A stretch of DNA of 64,000 nucleotides, from positions 288,064 through 352,063 of the forward strand of contig NZ_JACAOY010000012.1 in NCBI RefSeq assembly GCF_013385985.1, read 5' to 3'. Source of the stretch: Pseudomonas sp. B6002. Its GTDB lineage: Bacteria > Pseudomonadota > Gammaproteobacteria > Pseudomonadales > Pseudomonadaceae. The notes under the pieces were generated by a model that was not told the origin of the DNA, made no database searches, and worked only from the letters and a program-made list of their open reading frames with translations. Position 1 is the first letter of the stretch; each line of letters begins with the position of its first letter. This document shows positions 57,055 through 64,000 of the stretch, in pieces. Both the position numbers and the translations under genes were made by a program.

Positions 57055-58875
57055 TCAGTTCTTGGCTTTCTTGGCAGCGCGGGTACGCTCGCCTTCGTCC
57101 AGGATCTTCTTACGCAGGCGGATCGACTTAGGTGTCACTTCGCACAGCTCGTCGTCCTGGATGAATTCCAGAGCCTGTTCCAGGGTGAAGCGAACAGGTG
57201 GAACCAGGGCGATGGTTTCGTCTTTACCCGAAGCACGCATGTTGTCGAGCTTCTTGCCTTTGGTTGGGTTGACGCCCATGTCGTTGTCACGGCTGTTCAG
57301 ACCAACGATCTGGCCGTTGTAGATCTCTTGACCGTGTTCAACGAACAGCTTGCCACGCGCCTGGAGGGTTTCCAGGGAGTAGGTCAGTGCCTTGCCGGTT
57401 TCTACCGATACCAGAACACCGTTCTGACGGCCGGACATGTCGCCGGACTTCATGGTGTCGTAGCGATCGAAGATCGAGGTCAGGATGCCAGCACCGTTGG
57501 TCAGGGTCAGGAACTGGTTACGGAAACCGATCAGACCACGAGCAGGGATGTTGTATTCCAGACGTACACGGCCTTTGCCATCCGGCACCATGTTGGTCAG
57601 GTCGCCTTTACGCAGACCCATCTCTTCCATCACCTTGCCCTGGGATTCTTCCGGGGTGTCGATGGTGACGTTTTCGAACGGTTCCTGCTTCACGCCGTCA
57701 ACCTGACGGATGATCACTTCCGGACGACCAACGCCCATTTCGAAGCCTTCGCGACGCATGGTTTCGATCAGTACCGAGAGGTGCAGCTCACCACGGCCGG
57801 AAACCTTGAACTTGTCAGCCGAGTCGCCTTCTTCAACGCGCAGAGCAACGTTGTACAGCAGCTCTTTGTCCAGACGCTCCTTGATGTTACGGGAGGTCAC
57901 GAACTTGCCTTCTTTACCGCAGAAAGGCGAGTCGTTTACCTGGAAGGTCATGGAAACGGTTGGCTCGTCAACGGTCAGAGGCTTCATCGCCTCGACGGTG
58001 TCCGGGTGGCACAGGGTGTCGGAGATGAACAGCGAGTCCATACCGCTGATGCACACGATGTCGCCGGCAGCTGCTTCTTCAACGTCTACACGGTGCAGAC
58101 CGTGGTGACCCATCAGCTTCAGGATACGACCGTTGCGCTTCTTGCCGTCGGCGCCGATAGCGACAACCGGGGTGTTCGGCTTGACGCGACCACGAGCGAT
58201 ACGGCCAACGCCGATAACACCCAGGAAGCTGTTGTAGTCCAGTGCGGAGATCTGCATCTGGAACGCGCCGTCACGGTCAACAGCCGGTGCTGGTACGTTG
58301 TCGACGATCGACTGGTACAGCGGGGTCATGTCTTCAGCCATGTCGGTGTGGTCCAGACCGGCAATACCGTTCAGGGCCGAGGCATAGACGACTTTGAAGT
58401 CCAGCTGTTCTTCGGTGGCACCCAGGTTGTCGAACAGGTCGAAGATCTGGTCCAGAACCCAGTCCGGACGCGCGCCTGGACGGTCAACCTTGTTGATGCA
58501 CACGATCGGACGCAGGCCGGCTTCGAACGCCTTCTTGGTCACGAAACGGGTTTGCGGCATAGGGCCGTCCTGGGCATCAACCAACAGCAGAACGGAGTCA
58601 ACCATCGACATTACGCGTTCTACTTCGCCGCCGAAGTCGGCGTGGCCCGGGGTGTCCACGATGTTGATGTGGTAGCCGTTCCAGTTGATGGCGGTGTTTT
58701 TTGCCAGGATGGTAATACCGCGCTCTTTTTCCTGGTCGTTGGAGTCCATCACGCGCTCGTCGTTGAGCTCGTTGCGCTCCAGGGTGCCGGATTGACGCAG
58801 GAGTTTGTCTACCAGGGTGGTTTTACCATGGTCAACGTGAGCAATGATGGCGATGTTACGTAGATTTTCGATCAC
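57055..58875 (-). CDS. typA: ribosome-associated GTPase TypA/BipA
   Basis: A translational GTPase of the EF-G family that acts in large-subunit assembly and stress growth. The 606 residues have G1 [10 protein letters not shown]3 DTPGHADF, G4 NKVDRPGA and the C-terminal BipA domain with GRLELEYNIP-like [22 protein letters not shown]. The last residues are Lys/Arg-rich ([19 protein letters not shown]). It starts at GTG 58875. Standard. Confidence 0.98.
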   Translation of the reverse strand: MIENLRNIAIIAHVDHGKTTLVDKLLRQSGTLERNELNDERVMDSNDQEKERGITILAKNTAINWNGYHINIVDTPGHADFGGEVERVMSMVDSVLLLVDAQDGPMPQTRFVTKKAFEAGLRPIVCINKVDRPGARPDWVLDQIFDLFDNLGATEEQLDFKVVYASALNGIAGLDHTDMAEDMTPLYQSIVDNVPAPAVDRDGAFQMQISALDYNSFLGVIGVGRIARGRVKPNTPVVAIGADGKKRNGRILKLMGHHGLHRVDVEEAAAGDIVCISGMDSLFISDTLCHPDTVEAMKPLTVDEPTVSMTFQVNDSPFCGKEGKFVTSRNIKERLDKELLYNVALRVEEGDSADKFKVSGRGELHLSVLIETMRREGFEMGVGRPEVIIRQVDGVKQEPFENVTIDTPEESQGKVMEEMGLRKGDLTNMVPDGKGRVRLEYNIPARGLIGFRNQFLTLTNGAGILTSIFDRYDTMKSGDMSGRQNGVLVSVETGKALTYSLETLQARGKLFVEHGQEIYNGQIVGLNSRDNDMGVNPTKGKKLDNMRASGKDETIALVPPVRFTLEQALEFIQDDELCEVTPKSIRLRKKILDEGERTRAAKKAKN

Positions 58876-59014
58876 TTGTGTATCTCGATCAGAGGATTCG
58901 GTGTGCTGACAGGTCGTGGCAGCGATTAACAGTAGAGTCAGGCCTTGCCGTTACAGCTTGACGGCAGAGTCGGGGGGCCGGTGACGCAGGCCACAGGCAA
59001 ACAGCCCCGGGCTC

Positions 59015-60469
59015 TTAGCTCGGTCGATAAACGCGCACATTGGCATGCCCCTCACTGAGCAAATGGTGGGCATGCAGGCGACTCATCACGCCTTTGTCGC
59101 AATACAGCAGGTACTGACGGCTGTTATCCAGTTCCTTGAAACGCGCGTTCAGTGCGTAGAACGGCAGCGTTTGCACGTCGATGCCAGCGATTTCCAGTGG
59201 CTCATCCTCAGCGGCATCCGGGTGACGGATGTCGATGACGATCTGGCCGGCCAGGGCTTCGCTGACTTCTTCGATCTTCACATCCTGGCCCAGTTCGTCG
59301 ATCACGCGATCGATCGGGACCAGCTTGGCGTTCTCGAGCGCACGCTCCAGGATCGCCATGTCGAATTCTTTCTCTTCATGCTCCACGCGGTAACGCTTGG
59401 CGTGGGTCTTGGGGTTCACCGAAATGACCCCGCAGTATTCAGGCATGTGCTTGGCAAAGTCGGCGGTGCCGATTTCTTCTGCCAGGTCGATGATGTCCTG
59501 CTTGTGGCTGGCGATCAGCGGGCGCAATACCAGCTTCTCGGTGACGCAATCGATGATCGACAGGTTGGGCAGCGTCTGGCTGGACACCTGGGAGATCGCT
59601 TCACCGGTCACCAGCGCATCAATGTGCAGGCGGTCGGCAATGCTCGACGCCGCGCGCAACATCATACGCTTCAATACTACGCCCATATGACCGTTATCGA
59701 CTTTACCGAGAATTTCTCCCAGCACTTCCTCGAACGGTACGCTCACAAATAGCACGCGTTGGGAGCTGCCGTATTTCTTCCAGATAAAGTGCGCAACTTC
59801 CATCACGCCCAATTCGTGTGCACGCCCGCCCAGATTAAAGAAGCAGAAGTGGCTCATCAGGCCACGGCGCATGATCTGGTAGGCCGCCACCGTGGAATCG
59901 AAACCGCCGGACATGAGGACCAGGGTCTGTTCCAGGGCGCCCAGCGGGTAGCCGCCGATGCTGTTGTGCTGGCTGTGGATCACAAACAACCGTTGGTCGC
60001 GAATTTCGATACGGACTTCGATTTCCGGTGTTTTCAGCGAGATTCCTGCCGCGCCGCACTCGCGACGCAGCTTGCTGCCGACGTATTTCTCGACGTCCAT
60101 GGAGCTGAACGGGTGCTTGCCGGCACGCTTGCAGCGCACCGAAAAGATCTTGCCGGTCAGCGAGTCACCGTAGTGCTGCTTGCACTTCTCGGTGATGTCG
60201 TCGAAGTCGCCCAGCGGGTACTCATCCACCTGCAGGAAATGCGCGATGCCCGGCATGCAGCTCAGGCGCTCGGTCATGTCCTTCAAGGCTTTGGCGTCGG
60301 TGATGCGGGTTTCCAGCTCGAGGTTGTCCCACACGCCGTTCACCACCACAGCCGGGTCCAGGTCTCGGAGCACGGCACGGATGTTCTTGGCCAATTGACG
60401 GATGAAACGCGTCCGTACCGGTCGGCTCTTGATGGTGATCTCGGGGAAGACTTTAACGATTAATTTCAT
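59015..60469 (-). CDS. thiI: tRNA 4-thiouridine synthase ThiI with rhodanese domain
   Basis: Makes 4-thiouridine at tRNA position 8 and takes part in thiamine thiazole synthesis. ATG 60469 gives 484 residues. Order: ferredoxin-like and THUMP part to about 165, PP-loop ATPase ([15 protein letters not shown], about 180-195), then a C-terminal rhodanese domain with catalytic Cys in [11 protein letters not shown]. The disulfide partner Cys is present in PEYCGVIS. A full-length E. coli-type enzyme, not the short archaeal form. Confidence 0.97.
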   Translation of the reverse strand: MKLIVKVFPEITIKSRPVRTRFIRQLAKNIRAVLRDLDPAVVVNGVWDNLELETRITDAKALKDMTERLSCMPGIAHFLQVDEYPLGDFDDITEKCKQHYGDSLTGKIFSVRCKRAGKHPFSSMDVEKYVGSKLRRECGAAGISLKTPEIEVRIEIRDQRLFVIHSQHNSIGGYPLGALEQTLVLMSGGFDSTVAAYQIMRRGLMSHFCFFNLGGRAHELGVMEVAHFIWKKYGSSQRVLFVSVPFEEVLGEILGKVDNGHMGVVLKRMMLRAASSIADRLHIDALVTGEAISQVSSQTLPNLSIIDCVTEKLVLRPLIASHKQDIIDLAEEIGTADFAKHMPEYCGVISVNPKTHAKRYRVEHEEKEFDMAILERALENAKLVPIDRVIDELGQDVKIEEVSEALAGQIVIDIRHPDAAEDEPLEIAGIDVQTLPFYALNARFKELDNSRQYLLYCDKGVMSRLHAHHLLSEGHANVRVYRPS

Positions 60470-60566
60470 GGAAACAGCGCGCGCCGGGCCTGCTGAAAAA
60501 GGGGGGCGCGGATTATAGCGGAAATCGCTCAAGGTTTAACCAGTTAATATGCACAACACGCTTCGC

Positions 60567-60581
60567 GCACCAAAACGGGTC
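60567..60581. promoter_or_regulatory. candidate imperfect NtrC site at glnA
   Basis: GCACC-AAAAC-GGGTC: the first half is perfect, the second matches three of five. It lies about 120 bp upstream of the -24/-12 element, the usual position for an enhancer. Confidence 0.35.
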
Positions 60582-60685
60582 ATTTACGAGAATTAACGCT
60601 ACATTGCAGTGCGTTATTTTTTCCGTTTCAGCGGATTGCACCGTTATAGGGGCCATTTTGAGGCAAAAAGGCCATGTTGGCGCAC

Positions 60686-60701
60686 TGGCATGCAATTTGC
60701 T
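60686..60701 (+). promoter_or_regulatory. sigma-54 promoter of glnA
   Basis: TGGCATGCAATTTGCT fits TGGCAYRNNNNTTGCW at every position. It lies about 100 bp before the glnA ATG. Confidence 0.92.
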
Positions 60702-60803
60702 CTCTTGTGAGGCAGGTTGCCTTGGCGGAGTATCCGCGCCGGCATCACCCACATTCTAAGGGCTAACTCCACTACCCCAGCCCGAAGCCACCCGGAGGAC
60801 ACC

Positions 60804-62210
60804 ATGTCGAAGTCGGTTCAACTCATCAAAGATCATGACGTTAAATGGATTGATCTGCGCTTCACGGACACCAAAGGTACTCAGCACCACGTGACCATGC
60901 CGGCTCGCGACGCGCTGGATGATGCTTTCTTCGAAGAAGGCAAAATGTTCGACGGTTCCTCCATCGCTGGCTGGAAAGGCATTGAAGCTTCCGACATGAT
61001 CCTGATGCCGGACGACAGCACTGCCGTGCTCGACCCGTTCACCGAAGACCCAACCCTGATCATCGTCTGCGACGTGATCGAGCCTTCGACCATGCAAGGC
61101 TACGACCGCGACCCACGTGCGATCGCCAAGCGTGCCGAGGAATACCTGAAGTCGACCGGTATCGGCGACACCGTATTCGTAGGCCCAGAGCCAGAATTCT
61201 TCATCTTTGATTCGGTCAAGTTCAAGTCCGACATCTCCGGTTCCATGTTCAAGATCTTCTCCGAACAAGGTTCGTGGATGTCCGACCAGGACGTGGAAGG
61301 CGGCAACAAAGGCCACCGTCCAGGTATCAAAGGTGGCTACTTCCCAGTTCCGCCGTTCGACCACGACCACGAAATCCGTACCTCCATGTGCAACGCCATG
61401 GAAGAAATGGGCCTGGTCATCGAAGTTCACCACCACGAAGTGGCGACTGCCGGCCAGAACGAAATCGGCGTGAAGTTCAACACCCTGGTTGCCAAGGCTG
61501 ACGAAGTTCAGACCCTGAAGTACTGCGTACACAACGTGGCTGATGCCTACGGCCGTACCGCTACCTTCATGCCTAAGCCACTGTACGGCGATAACGGTTC
61601 GGGCATGCACGTTCACCTGTCCATCGCTAAAGAAGGCAAAAACACCTTCGCCGGCGAAGGTTATGCCGGCCTGTCCGACACTGCCCTGTACTTCATCGGC
61701 GGTATCATCAAGCACGGTAAGGCCCTGAACGGCTTCACCAACCCGTCGACCAACTCCTACAAGCGTCTGGTCCCAGGTTTCGAAGCTCCAGTAATGCTGG
61801 CCTACTCGGCTCGCAACCGTTCCGCCTCGATCCGTATTCCTTACGTGTCCAGCCCTCGCGCTCGCCGTATCGAAGCCCGCTTCCCGGATCCAGCAGCCAA
61901 CCCATACCTGGCCTTCGCTGCCCTGGTAATGGCGGGTCTGGACGGTATCCAGAACAAGATCCACCCTGGCGATGCCGCCGACAAAAACTTGTACGACCTG
62001 CCGCCTGAAGAGGCCAAAGAGATCCCACAAGTGTGCGGCAGCCTGAAAGAAGCCCTGGAAGAGCTGGACAAGGGCCGTGCGTTCCTGACCAAAGGCGGCG
62101 TATTCAGCGACGACTTCATCGATGCTTACATCGAGCTGAAAAGCGAAGAAGAAATCAAAGTACGCACCTTCGTGCACCCACTGGAATACGAGCTGTACTA
62201 CAGCTGCTAA
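60804..62210 (+). CDS. glnA: glutamine synthetase, type I
   Basis: Ammonia assimilation: glutamate + NH3 + ATP to glutamine. The 468-residue dodecamer subunit has [16 protein letters not shown] near the N-terminus, the ATP-binding [16 protein letters not shown] and, near the end, the adenylylation Tyr in [14 protein letters not shown] 60804 is used; CGGAGG lies six bases upstream. Preceded by a sigma-54 promoter and followed by a terminator. NtrB starts 1 kb downstream. Confidence 0.99.
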   Translation: MSKSVQLIKDHDVKWIDLRFTDTKGTQHHVTMPARDALDDAFFEEGKMFDGSSIAGWKGIEASDMILMPDDSTAVLDPFTEDPTLIIVCDVIEPSTMQGYDRDPRAIAKRAEEYLKSTGIGDTVFVGPEPEFFIFDSVKFKSDISGSMFKIFSEQGSWMSDQDVEGGNKGHRPGIKGGYFPVPPFDHDHEIRTSMCNAMEEMGLVIEVHHHEVATAGQNEIGVKFNTLVAKADEVQTLKYCVHNVADAYGRTATFMPKPLYGDNGSGMHVHLSIAKEGKNTFAGEGYAGLSDTALYFIGGIIKHGKALNGFTNPSTNSYKRLVPGFEAPVMLAYSARNRSASIRIPYVSSPRARRIEARFPDPAANPYLAFAALVMAGLDGIQNKIHPGDAADKNLYDLPPEEAKEIPQVCGSLKEALEELDKGRAFLTKGGVFSDDFIDAYIELKSEEEIKVRTFVHPLEYELYYSC

Positions 62211-62243
62211 TCCAGTAGCGCTACTTGACGTAGCGTGACAAGA

Positions 62244-62271
62244 AAGGCCTCCTTCGGGAGGTCTTTTTTTT
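62244..62271 (+). terminator. glnA terminator
   Basis: GGCCTCC-ttc-GGGAGGTC followed by TTTTTTTT: short GC-rich hairpin with a T run, 34 bp after the glnA stop. Confidence 0.92.
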
Positions 62272-62330
62272 GCCCAGGCTTTTTGAACACTATAAAAGAG
62301 GGCTGGCGCCCTCCCATCAGGAGATCACCG

Positions 62331-62867
62331 TTGAAACGTCGACTCTTATTTGCCCTGTTATTCGCGAGCGCCAGTGCCCACGCTGCGCCACCCACGCTCG
62401 AACCCCTGCTCAACAGCATCGCCGAACGCCTGCAGATCGCCGAACAGGTCGCCCTGAGCAAATGGGACAGCCACAAGCCCGTGGAGGACAAGACGCGCGA
62501 ACAAGAGGTGATCGCCAGCGTTGCCGCCCAAGCGCCGGGCTACAAACTGAGCCCTGCCGCCGCCGAGCAGTTTTTCTCGGCGCAAATCGAAGCCAACAAA
62601 CTGGTGCAATACACCCTGCTGTCCGACTGGCAGTTCCAGGGCAAGGCGCCCGACGATCCACGCCCGGACCTGGTGAAGCAGATTCGCCCCCGCCTCGACG
62701 AATTGCAGAAGCGCCTGCTCAAGCAACTGGCGGACTTCACCCCGCAACGCACCGACCCACAATGCCCGCAATGGCTCGCCCAGGCCGTCCATGAGCCGCT
62801 GAACGAACCGATGCAACAACTGGCGATGATCCGCGCCACCGCCGAGCTGTGCATCCACAAAGGCTAA
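62331..62867 (+). CDS. secreted chorismate mutase (AroQ gamma type)
   Basis: A 178-residue exported AroQ-type protein. A signal peptide (KRRLLFALLFASASAHA) is cleaved before APPTLEPLLNS. The AroQ active-site pattern is readable: Arg in IAERLQIAEQV, Lys in LSKWDS, then PVEDKTREQEVI with Asp-Arg-Glu, typical of chorismate mutase, and a C-terminal helical extension with a Cys pair (DPQCPQW and ELCIHKG). Start is TTG 62331, with AGGAG nine bases upstream. Periplasmic chorismate mutase would convert chorismate to prephenate outside the cytoplasm; the physiological role is open. It is transcribed from its own unit between glnA and ntrB. Confidence 0.85.
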   Translation: MKRRLLFALLFASASAHAAPPTLEPLLNSIAERLQIAEQVALSKWDSHKPVEDKTREQEVIASVAAQAPGYKLSPAAAEQFFSAQIEANKLVQYTLLSDWQFQGKAPDDPRPDLVKQIRPRLDELQKRLLKQLADFTPQRTDPQCPQWLAQAVHEPLNEPMQQLAMIRATAELCIHKG

Positions 62868-62888
62868 AGCCTGCAAACCCCATCAAAA

Positions 62889-62960
62889 TGTGGGAACTGG
62901 CTTGCCTGCGATAGCTTCGGCACATTCAAGACCGCTATCGCAGGCAAGCCAGCTCCCACA
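62889..62960. repeat. REP pair (REPIN-like), T/A subtype
   Basis: TGTGGGAACTGGCTTGCCTGCGATAGC and inverted GCTATCGCAGGCAAGCCAGCTCCCACA with a short central spacer. One mismatch (GAAC for GAGC) in the left half. Confidence 0.88.
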
Positions 62961-63023
62961 CTTACCCAGTCTCGCAGTCAACTCATCGCCAACCTTCACT
63001 TCCTGAACAACCTTCACAAAACC

Positions 63024-63038
63024 GCACTATATTGGTGC
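63024..63038. promoter_or_regulatory. NtrC binding site upstream of ntrB
   Basis: GCACT-ATATT-GGTGC matches the NtrC site GCACY-N5-GGTGC exactly. It is about 140 bp upstream of the sigma-54 type element and about 215 bp before the ntrB start. Confidence 0.85.
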
Positions 63039-63166
63039 GATAGGCTGCACCCTTCCCATCGACTCAGCCCATTTTGGTTCGAAACTTCCCGAGCGAGCTG
63101 GCAGAACGCCACAGTTTCGCGCCTAAAACCCCCATTTCAGGGGTTTCGCGCTTCTTTTCGGAGCCT

Positions 63167-63182
63167 TGGTTTGGTTTTTGCA
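63167..63182 (+). promoter_or_regulatory. sigma-54 type promoter of ntrB
   Basis: TGGTTTGGTTTTTGCA: GG and GC are ten bases apart and TTGCA is complete, with two or three departures in the -24 box. About 57 bp before the ntrB start. Confidence 0.6.
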
Positions 63183-63238
63183 TTTTCCTTGTATCAGCGT
63201 GTGCCCGAAGCCCGCGCCTTGCTCCAAAAGAGGTCCTG

Positions 63239-64000
63239 ATGACCATCAGCGATGCACTGCACCGTTTGCTACTCGACAACCTGACCACCGCGACCATCCT
63301 GCTCAATGACGACCTGCGTCTTGAGTACATGAACCCGGCGGCGGAGATGCTCCTGGCCATCAGCGGCCAGCGCAGCCATGGGCAGTTCATCAGCGAATTG
63401 TTCACCGAGTCGGCCGAAGCCCTGAGCTCGTTGCGCCAGGCAGTGGAGCAGGCACACCCCTTTACCAAGCGTGAGGCGATGCTCACGGCGCTCACCGGCC
63501 AGACCCTGACCGTCGACTACGCCGTGACCCCGATCCTGAGCAACGGCGCGACCCTGCTGCTGCTTGAGGTACACCCCCGCGACCGCCTGCTGCGTATCAC
63601 CAAGGAAGAAGCCCAGCTGTCCAAGCAGGAAACCAGCAAGATGCTGGTGCGCGGCCTGGCCCATGAGATCAAGAACCCCCTGGGCGGGATTCGCGGCGCG
63701 GCGCAATTGCTGGCCCGCGAGCTGCCCGACGAGAATCTCAAGGACTACACCAACGTCATCATCGAAGAAGCCGACCGCCTGCGTAACCTGGTGGACCGCA
63801 TGCTCGGCTCCAACAAGTTGCCGTCGCTGGCGATGACCAACGTGCACGAGGTGCTCGAGCGCGTCTGCCAATTGGTCGAGGCCGAAAGCCAGGGCTGCAT
63901 CACCTTGGTGCGCGACTATGACCCGAGCATTCCCGACGTCTTGATCGACCGCGAACAGATGATCCAGGCGGTGCTCAACATCGTGCGCAACGCCATGCAG
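63239..64000 (+). CDS. ntrB: nitrogen regulation sensor kinase NtrB (partial, 5-prime end)
   Basis: The first 254 codons of the NtrB/GlnL histidine kinase that phosphorylates NtrC when nitrogen is scarce; the C-terminal ATPase half lies beyond the window. A PAS-like N-terminal domain (TATILLNDDLRLEYMNPAAEMLL, about 15-40) is followed by the His-containing H-box LVRGLAHEIKNPLGGIRGAAQLLAREL and the start of the N-box region (DREQMIQAVLNIVRNAMQ). ATG 63239 follows AGAGG with short spacing. Expected partner ntrC lies further right. Confidence 0.95.
   Translation, partial: MTISDALHRLLLDNLTTATILLNDDLRLEYMNPAAEMLLAISGQRSHGQFISELFTESAEALSSLRQAVEQAHPFTKREAMLTALTGQTLTVDYAVTPILSNGATLLLLEVHPRDRLLRITKEEAQLSKQETSKMLVRGLAHEIKNPLGGIRGAAQLLARELPDENLKDYTNVIIEEADRLRNLVDRMLGSNKLPSLAMTNVHEVLERVCQLVEAESQGCITLVRDYDPSIPDVLIDREQMIQAVLNIVRNAMQ

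Larger units (their letters stand above)
60470..60803. promoter_or_regulatory. thiI-glnA intergenic region, glnA control region
   Basis: 334 bp with no gene; AT-richer than the surroundings. It contains the glnA sigma-54 promoter, one imperfect NtrC-like site and, before the start, the CGGAGG ribosome binding site at 60793-60798. Confidence 0.8.
62868..63238. promoter_or_regulatory. ntrB control region
   Basis: 371 bp without a gene: a REP pair at the left, then an NtrC site, a 7-bp stem-loop (63126-63146, AAACCCC/GGGGTTT) and a sigma-54 type element. Confidence 0.7.

Noticed and set aside
57328-58863. 511-residue ORF antisense to typA
   Set aside because: Shadow of a certain gene; no recognisable motif.
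60638-60652. second NtrC-like site GCACCGTTATAGGGG before glnA
   Set aside because: Only one half-site is good and it lies too close to the -24 element for an enhancer.

Overview
The window is about 64 kb of chromosome from a Pseudomonas, most probably of the P. fluorescens group. The evidence is a class II (medium-chain-length) polyhydroxyalkanoate cluster, a large hut cluster with HutC/sigma-54 control signals, strongly GC-rich codon use, and at least fifteen GTGGGAGCTGGCTTGCCTGC-type REP elements between genes. As far as I remember it, the gene order closely follows the PA5055-PA5124 stretch of P. aeruginosa PAO1, so this is mostly core chromosome. I found no phage, IS element, tRNA, rRNA or CRISPR array.

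Layout. 0-0.4 kb: a DUF971 protein. 0.7-7.8 kb: PHA cluster phaC1-phaZ-phaC2-phaD on the plus strand, converging on phaF, phaI and a small PHA-granule-region protein on the minus strand. 7.9-10.9 kb: ubiE-ubiJ-ubiB (ubiquinone). 11.0-13.9 kb: hisI-hisE-tatA-tatB-tatC-rsmE, tightly packed. 14.1-18.1 kb: two tandem chemoreceptors. 18.1-21.7 kb: an amino-acid ABC transporter with two tandem paralogous binding proteins. 21.9-26.2 kb: opgG-opgH (osmoregulated periplasmic glucans). 26.5-30.0 kb: dtd, pip, an HSL-type esterase and an orphan choline-binding protein.

30.2-46.4 kb is the complete hut region. Nearly all of it is on the minus strand in the order hutC-hutD, then hutU-permease-hutX-hutW-hutV-hutH paralogue-hutH-hutT-hutI-hutG; hutF diverges from hutC. 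HutH, HutU, HutI, HutF and HutG give the five-step route from histidine to glutamate through formylglutamate, and three transport systems feed it. A sigma-54 type -24/-12 element overlaps closely with a TGTA-N2-TACA operator in front of hutU, and a second such operator lies between hutC and hutF. The most unusual gene is the second histidine ammonia-lyase homologue: the Ala-Ser-Gly triad that forms the MIO cofactor is cleanly missing, yet most other active-site residues remain.

46.6-62 kb: a lipocalin, a small lipoprotein, fbp, a DUF3999/DUF2339 membrane pair, glgP, a YkgJ-type cysteine-cluster protein, typA, thiI, and glnA with a near-perfect sigma-54 promoter. 62.3-64 kb: a secreted AroQ-type chorismate mutase, then the start of ntrB, which runs off the right edge. 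An NtrC site and a sigma-54 type promoter precede ntrB, so glnA and ntrB look like one nitrogen-control neighbourhood.

Family assignments are from reading the protein sequences. Synteny statements and published facts are from memory and were not checked against a database.
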